Of a stretch of 64,000 bases of DNA, positions 1-8,957 are shown in pieces. This DNA comes from an uncultured Clostridia bacterium (GTDB taxonomy: Bacteria; Bacillota; Clostridia; UBA1381). Both the position numbers and the translations under genes were made by a program. How positions within the stretch are numbered: position 1 is the stretch's first letter; every line of letters starts with the position of its first letter. The stretch is taken from contig CANQKM010000010.1 in the NCBI GenBank assembly GCA_947624485.1, positions 26,950-90,949 of the forward strand, in the 5' to 3' direction. The notes below the pieces were generated by a model. It did no database searches. It was not told the origin of the DNA and worked only from the letters and a program-made list of their open reading frames with translations.

Positions 1-1052
1 ATGGACGCGATTTTTTCGGCTTTAAGGCAGCGCGGCATATTAAGCTCGGTCGCGATAAAGCGTTTTGCTGCGGAGCTTATTTCCCTTACGCACTCCTCCC
101 ACGCCTTGTCCTCCATCATAGCGGCGACAACAGTTATATCCTTATTTATTTCCTCAAGCGACTTTTTAAGCGCGCGTATACCGTCGGGGTTGTGCGCTCC
201 GTCGATTATGACGTTATCCCCAACAAACTCGAACCGCGCGCGCCACGCCGTATTTTTCAATCCCTCGCGCACGGCTTCGTCGGGAATTGTATACCCCGTT
301 TCTCTAAGCGCGTTCACCGTTTCAAGCACAACAGCCGCGTTGTACTTTTGGTATCCGCCTTTAAGCGACAGCTCGTAACCGTCGGCGGCGTGCGCGTCCG
401 CGACGGTAAGGCGCGCGTTTTTAGAGTCGGCGCACGCTCGGATAATATCGGTGACACGTTTTTCGTTCGGGTACGCCACGACTCTGCCGCCTTCGCGGAT
501 AATGCCGCACTTCTCGCGCGTTATTTCCTCTATCGTGCCGCCGAGGTACTGCGTGTGGTCGAGAGCTATTTTGCATATCACGCTCACGACGCTCCAGTCA
601 ATCACGTTCGTCGCGTCGAGCTTGCCGCCCATTCCGACCTCCAGCACCACTATGTCGCATTTTTTTTCGTAAAAGTACAGAAACGCCGCCGCGGTGACGA
701 ACGCGAACTCGCTCACCGGCGCGCCGCTCGTTTCCATAATATTTTTTACTCTTCCGGCATATTCTATAAGTGCGGCGTCCGGAATATTTTCGCCGTTTAT
801 ACTCACGCGTTCATTGAAGCGCTCGATAAAGGGCGACGTGAAAAGTCCCGTCACATAGCCCGAGCGTTTCAGAATTTCAGCCGTCATAGCGGCAGTCGAG
901 CCTTTACCGTTCGTTCCTGCGATATGGACAAAGCACAGCTTTTTCTGCGGATCACCCAAAAGAGCAAGCAGTCGGCTCAGATTTTCGTTGCCCAGCGGAC
1001 GGCGGAATTTCGGTATCGAATGTATGTAAGATAAGGTTTCTTCGTAAGTCAT
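1..1052 (-). CDS. folC: Folylpolyglutamate/dihydrofolate synthase (3' end cut by window)
   Basis: Adds glutamate to dihydrofolate/tetrahydrofolate in the cytoplasm, making and retaining folate cofactors. The translated minus strand shows the Mur-ligase-type P-loop HIAGTNGKGSTAA near residues 44-56 and the C-terminal-domain motif DGAHNPDGIRAL. About 350 codons are visible and the last part of the C-terminal domain lies beyond position 1. The start is the ATG at 1052-1050, behind a GGGAGGG ribosome site and its own promoter. It is divergent from the membrane-protein pair at 1229. Family assignment is very secure; whether it does both synthase reactions cannot be read. Confidence 0.96.
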   Translation of the reverse strand, partial: MTYEETLSYIHSIPKFRRPLGNENLSRLLALLGDPQKKLCFVHIAGTNGKGSTAAMTAEILKRSGYVTGLFTSPFIERFNERVSINGENIPDAALIEYAGRVKNIMETSGAPVSEFAFVTAAAFLYFYEKKCDIVVLEVGMGGKLDATNVIDWSVVSVICKIALDHTQYLGGTIEEITREKCGIIREGGRVVAYPNEKRVTDIIRACADSKNARLTVADAHAADGYELSLKGGYQKYNAAVVLETVNALRETGYTIPDEAVREGLKNTAWRARFEFVGDNVIIDGAHNPDGIRALKKSLEEINKDITVVAAMMEDKAWEECVREISSAAKRFIATELNMPRCLKAEKIAS

Positions 1053-1072
1053 AATGCCCTCCCATAGCATAA

Positions 1073-1101
1073 ATTATAATACGGCTCGGCGCGTAAGTCA
1101 A
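1073..1101 (-). promoter_or_regulatory. Sigma-A promoter of folC
   Basis: On the minus strand TTGACT, a 17-nt spacer and TATAAT lie about 20 nt upstream of the folC start. Back to back with the plus-strand promoter at 1132. Confidence 0.8.
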
Positions 1102-1131
1102 ACCCGTAACAAAAAATTCACAAAAAACATA

Positions 1132-1160
1132 TTGATTTTTTCTCGGCAAAGTGATATAGT
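1132..1160 (+). promoter_or_regulatory. Sigma-A promoter of the 1229/1910 gene pair
   Basis: TTGATT, 17-nt spacer, TATAGT. The predicted transcript starts near 1167 and leaves a short leader before the AAGGAG ribosome site of the first gene. Confidence 0.7.
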
Positions 1161-1228
1161 TGATACAAATGTGTAAAAAGAAACAAGTTTTACCATTAAC
1201 TATTATAAAAACGGAAGGAGAAAATTGA

Positions 1229-1882
1229 ATGAAGAGCAGTAAAACGTCAAAATCCACATCAATGCTGACCTTGATTGCCGTTGCTGTTATAGTCGTGTTC
1301 GCGGTAGTATGCGGAATATTCGCGGGCCCCAAGTTCAAGGCTCACATCGACAGCAAGCGCGCGGAGGAAGCGGCGACAGCGGAGGATATGGCGGTGGCGA
1401 ACGGCGAGAAGGAGCCGACCGTTTCATACGCGGCAAGAGCAACGGGAATGTCTGTTGAGGACTATCTTGCGGAGTACGGTCTTACGCTTGGCGACGAAAT
1501 AACGGAACAGACCACTTTGGATGATCTGACACACAACATGACGGTAAGCAACTATGTAAAATTTGCGGGAATAACCGATGATGAAGGCAATCCCGATGTT
1601 GACAGCTATCTGGCGCAGTTCAGCGACGCGGTTACGGCTGACACGCTTATGAAGGATTTGAATGCGATGAGCGCCGAAACGGCGCTGGGAAGCGAAATGT
1701 TCAACGCTACCAAAGAGCAGTACGGACTCGGTGACGAGATAACGGGCGAGACAACACTCGAAGATTTTGAAAATGCTTTAGTGCAGGCGCAGCAGGACGC
1801 TGCGGCAGCGGCGCAGAGTACGGCAAGTCCCGAAGGTGAAGCTCAGGCAACCGAAGCACCCGCCAAAACACCTGCGGAATAA
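1229..1882 (+). CDS. Single-pass membrane protein with repeated 'YGL' helical motifs
   Basis: Function unknown. 217 residues: a Ser/Lys-rich N-terminus, one membrane helix (about 12-32), then an acidic extracytoplasmic part and an Ala/Glu/Pro-rich tail (about 185-217). Short helical motifs recur: MSVEDYLAEYGLTLGDEI near 71-88 and a second YGLGDEITGETTLEDF copy near 160-175. They resemble the small 'V-E-LL-xx-LGLP-DT-L' motifs that I associate with extracytoplasmic parts of some clostridial electron-transfer membrane proteins (inference from memory). AAGGAG ribosome site. The gene ends 27 nt before a larger relative and the two are probably co-transcribed. I see no catalytic residues. Confidence 0.8.
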   Translation: MKSSKTSKSTSMLTLIAVAVIVVFAVVCGIFAGPKFKAHIDSKRAEEAATAEDMAVANGEKEPTVSYAARATGMSVEDYLAEYGLTLGDEITEQTTLDDLTHNMTVSNYVKFAGITDDEGNPDVDSYLAQFSDAVTADTLMKDLNAMSAETALGSEMFNATKEQYGLGDEITGETTLEDFENALVQAQQDAAAAAQSTASPEGEAQATEAPAKTPAE

Positions 1883-1909
1883 TAAATTTTGTGTAGAGGA
1901 GACAGTAAA

Positions 1910-3004
1910 ATGGATGAGGAAAAGAATTTAAATGAAGCCGCCGAGGAAGTAACGGAAGCGGCGGAGAATGTCGTTGATGACGCTGCCGACACGGCAGCCG
2001 ATGCGGCGGAGGATGTTGTAAACGACGCTGCGGAAGCGGCGGAAACGGTGGTTGAACAGTCGGAGGAAGCTGCCGAAAACGCGGTTGAAGCGGTAACCGA
2101 CGCGGCGGAGGACGCGGCAGACGCGGTTGCGGACACAGCCGACGATATTGCCGATACGGTAAGCGAAGCCGCCGGGGAAACGGCTGATATGTTTGAAAGC
2201 GCAGCAGAGAACACCGAGGACGCGGTAAGCGAAGCGGCGGAGAATATTGATCAGACGGCTCAGTACGGCGAAGATATGTTAGGCGAGACTGCAAAGCCGG
2301 AGAATAAAAAGACGACGACTATAGTTATAGCCGTATGCGCTGTACTTGTTGCGGCAATAATCGTGCTTGCGGTAATTTTCGTTCCGAAGCTTTTTCATAA
2401 AAATCCGTATAACAAGTACATTGACATTACCGGCAGAACGGTAGGCGAGATTGCGGAGCTGTCGGGTATGGAGCTTGACGAATTTCTTGAATCGAACAGT
2501 TTGCCCGCCGATATGCCCGCGGACACAAACGAGTCGTCGGCATTCAACACGATCCCCATCGGCAAGGTACTTGAGATGTATCAGTACGAGAATATGACTA
2601 CGGTTGACGAAGCCAAGTCGTTCCTCGCGCTGCCCGATTGGGTAGACGAGAATACACCGTGGGGTGACGCAATAGGTGAAGCGCCGCTTAAAAACTATGT
2701 CGGTGAGGAAAATCTTGACGCGTTCCTCGAGCATTACGGACTTCAGGATACAGCCAACGGCGACACGCTTTATAAGGATGTAAGACAGACGGTTGACGCT
2801 GCAGACCAGCAGGAGAGAATAGAGTACGAGAAGCAGATGGAAGAGCTTCAGAAGCAGATGGAGGAGCAGCAGTCGCAGTCCGACGACCAGACTCAAACGG
2901 AAGCTCCCGCGGACGATCAGGCTCAAACCGAGCAGACTGCGGACGGTCAGGCTCCGGCGGAGCAGACCGACGCGGCCGGCACCGAGGCACAGCCCGTTCA
3001 GTAA
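1910..3004 (+). CDS. Membrane protein with Ala/Glu amphipathic repeat arm and extracytoplasmic helical motifs
   Basis: Function unknown. 364 residues counted from the ATG at 1910, which has GAGGAGA upstream; an in-frame TTG at 1889 is less likely. Residues about 5-125 are an almost uninterrupted Ala/Glu/Asp/Val amphipathic-helix repeat (AAEDVV, AAETVV, AAENAV blocks), resembling LEA or apolipoprotein-like helices. A membrane helix follows (about 140-160). The outer part carries MELDEFLESNSLP and ENLDAFLEHYGLQ, matching the motifs in the gene before it. Then come a Glu/Gln coiled coil (about 305-330) and a QTEAPADD-type tail. If the N-terminus is cytoplasmic, the long helix arm lies inside the cell. 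Shares motifs with its upstream neighbour, so a paired role is likely. Confidence 0.82.
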   Translation: MDEEKNLNEAAEEVTEAAENVVDDAADTAADAAEDVVNDAAEAAETVVEQSEEAAENAVEAVTDAAEDAADAVADTADDIADTVSEAAGETADMFESAAENTEDAVSEAAENIDQTAQYGEDMLGETAKPENKKTTTIVIAVCAVLVAAIIVLAVIFVPKLFHKNPYNKYIDITGRTVGEIAELSGMELDEFLESNSLPADMPADTNESSAFNTIPIGKVLEMYQYENMTTVDEAKSFLALPDWVDENTPWGDAIGEAPLKNYVGEENLDAFLEHYGLQDTANGDTLYKDVRQTVDAADQQERIEYEKQMEELQKQMEEQQSQSDDQTQTEAPADDQAQTEQTADGQAPAEQTDAAGTEAQPVQ

Positions 3005-3012
3005 CTTTTAAA

Positions 3013-3048
3013 ACAAAAAATGACGGATTTCGATCCGTCATTTTTTTT
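3013..3048. terminator. Bidirectional intrinsic terminator
   Basis: Perfect 8-bp stem TGACGGAT/ATCCGTCA with a TTCG loop, flanked by A8 and T8, so it can end both the plus-strand membrane-protein operon and the minus-strand bioY. Confidence 0.92.
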
Positions 3049-3056
3049 GCATCGTT

Positions 3057-3599
3057 TTATATGAGATGCGCGCGGATAAGCCGCTGCTTTACCGTGTATC
3101 CGGCGTACGACGCGGCAGCCGCTTTCACGATGTCGAACGGTATAAACGGCAGCACGCAGAGCGTGAGTGCCGTCTGCAGGTTCGTTTTCTGCACGAGCAT
3201 GAATTGAAGCGTGCCGAGCACGTAGCAGATTACCACGGATATAAGGCATGACGCGAATATTGCCGCGAGGGCGGTAAGCTTTTTTTCGTACTGCCGCGAT
3301 GCGGCGGAGCCTATAATCACAGCCATAATAACGTACGACCATATGTAGCCGCCCGTAGGCCCCGCGAGTACGCCGACACCGCCCTTAAAGCCCGAGAACA
3401 CCGGCAGTCCGACCGCGCCGAGCAGTATAAACACAGCGGTTGATACCGCTGCCTTCGCCGGTCCGAGTATTACAGCCGTAATCATGATGCCGAACAGTCC
3501 CAGCGTTACCGGCACGATTCCCGTCGGTACCGTTATCACCGAGAACACGCATATTACCGCCGCGAATAACGCGCATGTAATCATTGTTTTTGTTTTCAT
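3057..3599 (-). CDS. bioY: Biotin transporter substrate-binding subunit BioY
   Basis: Membrane S-component that captures biotin for an energy-coupling-factor (ECF) transporter. 180 residues, about six membrane helices, with the family signature around GLPVFSGFKGGVGVLAGPTGGY. No ecfA or ecfT genes lie nearby, so it probably shares an energising module encoded elsewhere. GGAGG ribosome site directly upstream. A consensus promoter overlapped by a BirA-type operator shows control by biotin status. Confidence 0.95.
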   Translation of the reverse strand: MKTKTMITCALFAAVICVFSVITVPTGIVPVTLGLFGIMITAVILGPAKAAVSTAVFILLGAVGLPVFSGFKGGVGVLAGPTGGYIWSYVIMAVIIGSAASRQYEKKLTALAAIFASCLISVVICYVLGTLQFMLVQKTNLQTALTLCVLPFIPFDIVKAAAASYAGYTVKQRLIRAHLI

Positions 3600-3619
3600 T
3601 TTGCGCCTCCTTCATATAT

Positions 3620-3648
3620 AGTATAATATATAAAATGTGATTTGTCAA
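3620..3648 (-). promoter_or_regulatory. Sigma-A promoter of bioY
   Basis: Minus strand TTGACA, 17-nt spacer, TATACT. The -35 box lies inside the BirA-type operator. Confidence 0.85.
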
Positions 3649-3674
3649 CCTTTATGTTTGAGGTGGGTTTACAA
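3642..3674. promoter_or_regulatory. BirA operator of bioY
   Basis: Inverted repeat TTGTCAACC - 15 nt - GGTTTACAA. This matches the known biotin-repressor operator pattern of Bacillota (TTGTnAACC-N14/15-GGTTnACAA) and overlaps the bioY -35 box. Repression by BirA with biotinyl-5'-AMP follows from family knowledge. Confidence 0.85.
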
Positions 3675-3686
3675 TTGGCGAGCAAG

Positions 3687-3803
3687 AGCCTCCCTTGTCA
3701 AAGGGAGGGGGACCGCCGAAGGCGGTGGAGGGATTCATTGTGAAAATTGAAAAGGAATCCCCCAGTCAGCTTCGCTGACAGCCCCCTTTGACAAGGGGGC
3801 CTT
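3687..3803. repeat. Compound hairpin repeat element, copy 1
   Basis: About 117 bp of nested palindromes: CCTCCCTT/AAGGGAGG, ACCGCC/GGCGGT, GTCAGC/GCTGAC and GCCCCCTT/AAGGGGGC, with outer arms pairing across a short AT-rich centre. Related elements occur at 36654 and 54532. It fills the bioY-purF gap and does not overlap either promoter. Confidence 0.8.
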
Positions 3804-3854
3804 TCATCGGCCGCCCGCATCACAACTCCGTCCGCAAAAATTGTCGTAAAGCTA

Positions 3855-3883
3855 TTGAAATTTTACCATGATTGTTATATACT
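3855..3883 (+). promoter_or_regulatory. Sigma-A promoter of purF
   Basis: TTGAAA, 17-nt spacer, TATACT, about 45 nt upstream of the chosen ATG. Its position rules out the longer in-frame start at 3855. Confidence 0.8.
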
Positions 3884-3926
3884 TATTATGTATGACCTGA
3901 AAAACAGGAAAAAAGGGGACATTTAT

Positions 3927-5330
3927 ATGCTTACGGAAAACAAAATCGGCGAGGACTGCGGCGTATTCGCGATATACGATCCGGCGGGTGACTGCGCAAG
4001 AACGGCATACTACGGACTATTCGCGCTGCAGCACAGAGGTCAGGAAAGCTGCGGTATCGCCGTCAACAATAACAGAGACATAACGTCTTACAAGGATATG
4101 GGGCTTGTAAACGATGTGTTTAACGAAGAAATACTGACGCGGCTCGGCGGCAAAATGGCGTGCGCCCACGTCCGCTACTCCACAACGGGCGAGAGCATGA
4201 GAGAAAACGCTCAGCCGCTCGTTCTGCGTTACAGCAAGGGCAACATTGCCATTGCCCACAACGGCAACCTCGTAAACAAAAACACGCTTATGGACGAACT
4301 CAGCGTTACGGGTGCGATTTTCCAGACGACAACCGACACGGAAATGATAGCGTACACGATAGCGAAGGAGCGGCTTAACTGCGGCAGTATCGAAGCCGCA
4401 ATAGAAAGAGCCGTGCCGCACCTTAAGGGCGCGTTTTCGCTTATCGTGATGAGTCCGAGAAAGCTCATCGCGGCGCGTGATCCGTGGGGCTTTCGGCCGC
4501 TCTGTATGGGCAGGCGCGGCGACGCGGTTATATTCGCGTCCGAGACGTGCGCGCTCGACAGCGTGGGCGCGGAATTTGAGCGCGAGCTTGAACCGGGTGA
4601 AATCGTGGTCGTGTGCGAGGGCAAAATAAAAAGCATTAAGACATACGTCGGCACAAAGCCGCATACGATGTGCATATTCGAGTACCTGTATTTCGCGCGT
4701 CCCGACAGCGTTATAGAGGGACAGTCGGCGCACGACTCGCGCATGCTCGCGGGAAAATACCTCGCAAAGGAACACCCTGCAGACGCGGACGTGGTAATAG
4801 GCGTGCCGGACAGCGGCATAAGCGCGGCTATGGGGTTCGCGCTCGAGTCGGGCATACCGTACGGCATCGGTTTTGTTAAAAATAAATATATCGGCAGGAC
4901 GTTTATCCAGCCGTCACAGGCGATGCGCGAAAACGCGGTCAGAATTAAGCTGAACGTGCTTCGCTCCACCGTCGAGGGCAAGCGCGTTGTTATGGTTGAC
5001 GACACGATCGTGCGCGGCACGACTTCAAAACATATTGTACATCTTCTGCGCAGTTTCGGCGCGAAGGAGGTACACGTGCGCTCGTCCGCTCCGCCGTTTA
5101 TGTGGCCCTGCTACTTCGGCACGGATGTGTCGTCGCGCGACCAGCTCGTAGCGTGCAGGTATGACATGGAGGGTATAAGACAGCTTATCGGCGCGGACAG
5201 TATCGGATTTTTGAGCGTGGAGTCGCTTCCAAAAATAATCCCGAACGCGCGGTGCGGCTACTGCGACGGCTGTTTCACCGGCAAGTACCCCGTGGAAATT
5301 GAATTAAACGAAAAGAGTGATTTTGATTGA
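3927..5330 (+). CDS. purF: Amidophosphoribosyltransferase
   Basis: First committed step of purine synthesis: PRPP and glutamine give 5-phosphoribosylamine. 467 residues from the ATG at 3927 (GGGG ribosome site). Ten residues precede Cys11 in the GEDCGVFAIYD motif, matching the cleaved propeptide that exposes the catalytic N-terminal cysteine of the glutaminase domain. The PRPP-binding loop VVMVDDTIVRGTTS lies near 353-366, and a C-terminal CGYCDGC cluster plus upstream cysteines fits the oxygen-sensitive [4Fe-4S] type known from Bacillus. No other purine genes adjoin it. It overlaps the following MATE gene by four bases. Confidence 0.97.
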   Translation: MLTENKIGEDCGVFAIYDPAGDCARTAYYGLFALQHRGQESCGIAVNNNRDITSYKDMGLVNDVFNEEILTRLGGKMACAHVRYSTTGESMRENAQPLVLRYSKGNIAIAHNGNLVNKNTLMDELSVTGAIFQTTTDTEMIAYTIAKERLNCGSIEAAIERAVPHLKGAFSLIVMSPRKLIAARDPWGFRPLCMGRRGDAVIFASETCALDSVGAEFERELEPGEIVVVCEGKIKSIKTYVGTKPHTMCIFEYLYFARPDSVIEGQSAHDSRMLAGKYLAKEHPADADVVIGVPDSGISAAMGFALESGIPYGIGFVKNKYIGRTFIQPSQAMRENAVRIKLNVLRSTVEGKRVVMVDDTIVRGTTSKHIVHLLRSFGAKEVHVRSSAPPFMWPCYFGTDVSSRDQLVACRYDMEGIRQLIGADSIGFLSVESLPKIIPNARCGYCDGCFTGKYPVEIELNEKSDFD

Positions 5331-6676
5331 TAACAGACCTTACGGAAGGTAAAACCTCGCGGGTTTTGTGGAAATTTTTTGTGCCGATGCTGCTGAGCGT
5401 CGTGTTCCAGCAGCTTTACAACATAGTCGACAGCGTTGTCGCAGGCAAATTCATAGGCGCGGACGCGCTCGCGGCTGTCGGCGCGTCATACCCGATAACG
5501 ATGATATTTATGGCTGTCGCGACGGGCGCGAATGTCGGCGCGGCGGTCGTTATCTCACAGCTTTTCGGCGCGAAAAACTACGAAAAGCTCAAAACGGCGA
5601 TTTTCACGTCGGTAATCGCTATGGCTGCGCTCGCGGTAATACTCACAGCTGTCGGCGCGGTAACGTGTACGGCTATGCTGCGCATGCTGCACACGCCCGA
5701 AAACATAATGCCCGACTCGGTGATATATTTGTCCGTTTACATATGGGGACTGGCATTTTTGTTCCTCTACAACATCTGCACCGGCATATTTACCGCCCTC
5801 GGCGACAGCCGAACGCCGCTTTACTTCCTTATAGCGTCGTCGCTCGGCAATATAGCGCTCGATATACTTTTTGTGGCGGCGTTCAAAATGGGCGTCGCTG
5901 GCGTGGCGTGGGCGACGTTTATAGCGCAGGGAATAAGCATGGCCTGCGCGTTCGCGGTAATGGTAATAAGAGTGAGGAAAATAAAGTCGGGGCGGTACAG
6001 TAAATTTTCATGGAGCATGCTCGGACGAATATCGCGGTTCGCCGTGCCGAGTATTCTGCAGCAGAGCTTTGTGTCGGTCGGCAATTTGTTTATACAGACG
6101 CGCGTCAACTTTTTCGGCTCGGACGTGATAGCCGGTTACAGTGCGGCGATCAAATTAAACACGTTCACGATTACGAGCTTCGCGACGCTCGGCAACGCGA
6201 TGTCGAGCTACACGGCTCAAAATACCGGCGCCGGCAGGTTCGACCGCGTACGCGCAGGATTTAAGAGCGGTGTTATAATGTCGGTAGTGACAGCGCTGCC
6301 GTTCTTTATCGCGTATTTCATTTTCCCGACATACATGATGCACATATTCGTGAACCCGTCCGAGGCGGATATTGCGCAGGTTACGGACGTGGGCAGAGCG
6401 TTTCTTATGATAGCGTCGCCGTTCTATTTTATAGCGGCGGTAAAGCTCGCGGCGGACGGACTTCTGCGCGGCGCGGGAGAAATGCGGCCGTTTATGATTT
6501 CGACATTCACCGACCTGTTGCTGCGCGTAATAATAGCGTACGTGCTGTCATATATGATGAACAGCGAGATAGGCATATGGCTGTCGTGGCCCGTCGGCTG
6601 GACTGTCGCGGCGGCGATTTCGGTTTCGTTCTACTTTGTGTATATACGGAAAAAACCGCGAAATTCCCTATTGTAA
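5327..6676 (+). CDS. MATE-family multidrug/solute exporter
   Basis: 449-residue inner-membrane antiporter with about twelve helices in two repeated halves. The N-terminus ([17 protein letters not shown], then [14 protein letters not shown]) is typical of bacterial MATE (NorM/DinF-like) proteins, which expel organic cations using a Na+ or H+ gradient. The start is a TTG overlapping the purF stop (TTGA), implying translational coupling. Substrate unknown; co-expression with purF is not itself evidence of purine transport. Confidence 0.88.
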   Translation: MITDLTEGKTSRVLWKFFVPMLLSVVFQQLYNIVDSVVAGKFIGADALAAVGASYPITMIFMAVATGANVGAAVVISQLFGAKNYEKLKTAIFTSVIAMAALAVILTAVGAVTCTAMLRMLHTPENIMPDSVIYLSVYIWGLAFLFLYNICTGIFTALGDSRTPLYFLIASSLGNIALDILFVAAFKMGVAGVAWATFIAQGISMACAFAVMVIRVRKIKSGRYSKFSWSMLGRISRFAVPSILQQSFVSVGNLFIQTRVNFFGSDVIAGYSAAIKLNTFTITSFATLGNAMSSYTAQNTGAGRFDRVRAGFKSGVIMSVVTALPFFIAYFIFPTYMMHIFVNPSEADIAQVTDVGRAFLMIASPFYFIAAVKLAADGLLRGAGEMRPFMISTFTDLLLRVIIAYVLSYMMNSEIGIWLSWPVGWTVAAAISVSFYFVYIRKKPRNSLL

Positions 6677-6699
6677 TATCTGAAAGAGTGTGTTATAAT
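6671..6699 (+). promoter_or_regulatory. Promoter of panBCD
   Basis: TTGTAA, 17-nt spacer and an extended -10 (TGTTATAAT), starting in the last codons of the MATE gene. It leaves a leader of about 140 nt before panB in which I see no riboswitch I recognise. Confidence 0.7.
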
Positions 6700-6849
6700 A
6701 TGTCGGACGGGCAATATTTCTTTATGAAAACTGCACCAGACATATTGTGCCGCTTCGGGCGGCGTACTTTTGTCATGGAAAATATTGTCTGTACCATGCG
6801 GTACATGCCGCGCGGTGCGGATTTTTTCAATGAAAGAGGGAATTTAACA

Positions 6850-7689
6850 ATGAAATTTACAACGGCAAGCTTCCGTGAAGCGAAGGAGCGCGGCGAGAAA
6901 ATCACTATGATAACGGGCTACGATTATTCGACCGCGCGGCTTGAGGACGAGGCGGGCGTTGACGCGATACTCGTCGGCGACTCGCTCGGAATGGTCATGC
7001 TCGGCTACGACGACACTCTTCGCGTCACGATGGAGGATATGATACACCACAGCGCCGCTGTTTCGCGCGGAGCGGAAAACGCGTTCGTGGTAACGGATAT
7101 GCCGTTTATGTCATACCAGACCTCGGTCTACGACGCGGTCGTGAACGCCGGACGGCTCATAAAGGAAGGACGTGCCTCGGCGGTAAAATTAGAGGGCGGC
7201 GTTAAGGTAAAGGAACACATACGCGCCATAACCGACGCGTCAATACCCGTAATGGGACACATCGGCATGACGCCGCAGTCGGTGAACGAGTTCGGCGGCT
7301 TCAAGGTTCAGGGCAAAAACATTGCCGCCGCGCACAGGCTTATCGAGGACGCGAAAGCGGTAGAGGAAGCCGGAGCGTTCGCGGTAGTGCTTGAATGTGT
7401 GCCTGCCGAGCTTGCCGCGCATATCACAAAAATACTCACGATCCCCACGATCGGCATAGGCGCCGGCGCGGAATGCGACGGTCAGGTGCTTGTGTACCAG
7501 GATATGCTCACGATGTACGGCGGCTTTAAGCCGAAATTCGTAAAACGGTTCGCCGATGTTGGCGGCGCGATGCAAAGCGGCATAAAAGCGTATATAGACG
7601 AGGTAAAGGCCGGCACGTTCCCGGCGAAGGAACACACCTTTAAAACCGACGACGAAACGCTTGGGGCGCTCAAAGAAGGAAGGCTATAA
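6850..7689 (+). CDS. panB: 3-methyl-2-oxobutanoate hydroxymethyltransferase
   Basis: Transfers a hydroxymethyl group from methylenetetrahydrofolate to alpha-ketoisovalerate, making ketopantoate for pantothenate/CoA. 279 residues, the usual length. Recognisable motifs are [12 protein letters not shown] and [19 protein letters not shown] (Mg-binding Asp), then GHIGMTPQS and [15 protein letters not shown]. The ATG at 6850 is chosen because it follows GAAAGAGGG and matches the family's N-terminus; the frame stays open further upstream. First gene of panBCD. Confidence 0.97.
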   Translation: MKFTTASFREAKERGEKITMITGYDYSTARLEDEAGVDAILVGDSLGMVMLGYDDTLRVTMEDMIHHSAAVSRGAENAFVVTDMPFMSYQTSVYDAVVNAGRLIKEGRASAVKLEGGVKVKEHIRAITDASIPVMGHIGMTPQSVNEFGGFKVQGKNIAAAHRLIEDAKAVEEAGAFAVVLECVPAELAAHITKILTIPTIGIGAGAECDGQVLVYQDMLTMYGGFKPKFVKRFADVGGAMQSGIKAYIDEVKAGTFPAKEHTFKTDDETLGALKEGRL

Positions 7690-7690
7690 A

Positions 7691-8530
7691 ATGAAAATCA
7701 TAAAGAAAATAGACGAATTAAGACCTATCATAAAATCGTGGAAAAGGGAAGGGCTGACCATCGGACTTGTCCCGACAATGGGCTATCTCCACGAGGGACA
7801 CAAAAGCCTTATCGACCGCGCCGTCAAGGAAAACGACCGCGTAGTCGTGAGCGACTTTGTGAACCCGACGCAGTTCGCGCCGAACGAGGACTTTGAAACG
7901 TATCCGCGCGACCTTGACGCGGATGCGGCTCTCTGCGAAGCCGCCGGCGCGGACGTTATATTTAATCCCGAGCCTGACGAAATGTACCGCGATGCGCTCA
8001 CGTTCGTGGACATGAACAAGATAACAAAGGTATTGTGCGGCAAAACGCGCCCCATACACTTTTCGGGCGTATGCACCGTCGTGAGCAAGCTGTTTAACAT
8101 AGTAACACCCGACAGGGCGTATTTCGGTCAGAAGGACGCGCAGCAGCTGTGCGTCATAAAGAAAATGGTTGAGGATTTGAATTTCGATATAGAGATAGTC
8201 GGCTGCCCGATCGTGCGCGAAAGCGACGGACTTGCGAAAAGCTCGCGCAACACCTATTTAAGCCCCGAAGAAAGAAAAGCCGCGCTGTGCCTGTCGCGCT
8301 CACTCGAAATCGGCAGGCGCATGGCAGAGAGCGGCGAAACAGACGCGAAAGCCATAACCGACGCGGTAAGAAACGAAATTTCAAAAGAGCCGCTCGCGCG
8401 TATAGATTATGTTGAGCTTGTAGACCTTACGACGCTCGAACCGCTCGAAACCGTGAAAAAGCCGCTTTTGTGCGCGATCGCGGTGTACATCGGCAAAACG
8501 CGTCTTATCGACAATTTTATTATGGAGTAG
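7691..8530 (+). CDS. panC: Pantothenate synthetase
   Basis: ATP-dependent joining of pantoate and beta-alanine to pantothenate. 279 residues. The nucleotidyltransferase signature appears as [11 protein letters not shown] (HIGH-type) near residues 30-40, with FGQKDAQQ and the KMSKS-like KSSRNTYLS further on. The ATG lies 1 nt after the panB stop; its ribosome site AAGGAAGG is inside the panB end, so translation is coupled. Confidence 0.97.
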   Translation: MKIIKKIDELRPIIKSWKREGLTIGLVPTMGYLHEGHKSLIDRAVKENDRVVVSDFVNPTQFAPNEDFETYPRDLDADAALCEAAGADVIFNPEPDEMYRDALTFVDMNKITKVLCGKTRPIHFSGVCTVVSKLFNIVTPDRAYFGQKDAQQLCVIKKMVEDLNFDIEIVGCPIVRESDGLAKSSRNTYLSPEERKAALCLSRSLEIGRRMAESGETDAKAITDAVRNEISKEPLARIDYVELVDLTTLEPLETVKKPLLCAIAVYIGKTRLIDNFIME

Positions 8531-8534
8531 GAAA

Positions 8535-8918
8535 ATGAACATAGAAATGCTTAAAGGAAAAATCCACCGCGCGACCGTTACGCAGGCGGAGCTTAACTAC
8601 GTCGGCTCGATAACGATTGACGGCGCGCTCATGAAAGCTGCGGGCATACTCGAATACGAGAAGGTTCAGGTCGTGGATATAGACAACGGCAGCCGCCTTG
8701 AAACGTATGTGATAGCGGGCGAAGAAAACAGCGGCGTGATATGCCTTAACGGTGCGGCGGCAAGGCTCGTCGGCGTGGGCGACAAGGTTATAATTATGGC
8801 GTACTGCACCCTCACGCCCGACGAGGCGGAAACGCATACCCCGACCGTCGTGTTCGTTGACGGCGATAATAAAATAAAGAAAATCTCCGCCGCCGAAAAA
8901 CACGGCGGGACGGAGTAA
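8535..8918 (+). CDS. panD: Aspartate 1-decarboxylase (pyruvoyl enzyme)
   Basis: Makes beta-alanine from aspartate for PanC. 127-residue zymogen. The self-cleavage site Gly24-Ser25 sits in NYVGSITID; Ser25 becomes the pyruvoyl group, giving beta and alpha chains as in known PanD. Lys9 and Tyr58-region residues of the family are retained. Four nt after panC, so the window holds all of panBCD; ketopantoate reductase (panE) is not here. Confidence 0.96.
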   Translation: MNIEMLKGKIHRATVTQAELNYVGSITIDGALMKAAGILEYEKVQVVDIDNGSRLETYVIAGEENSGVICLNGAAARLVGVGDKVIIMAYCTLTPDEAETHTPTVVFVDGDNKIKKISAAEKHGGTE

Positions 8919-8934
8919 GTTATATGCATTTATT

Positions 8935-8956
8935 ACCCCCTGCAAAGGGGGTTTTT
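8935..8956 (+). terminator. Intrinsic terminator after panD
   Basis: CCCCC/GGGGG stem, six-base loop, T5. It ends just before the 3' end of the convergent comM gene. Confidence 0.85.
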
Positions 8957-8957
8957 G

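Noticed and set aside
192..1034. 280-codon plus-strand frame
   Set aside because: Antisense to folC, whose P-loop and C-terminal motif are unambiguous.
1889..1909. Upstream TTG start for the Ala/Glu-repeat protein
   Set aside because: It precedes the GAGGAGA ribosome site that is correctly spaced for the ATG at 1910.
6700..6849. Possible riboswitch before panB
   Set aside because: No conserved riboswitch core or terminator/antiterminator pair could be recognised; only a promoter is supported.
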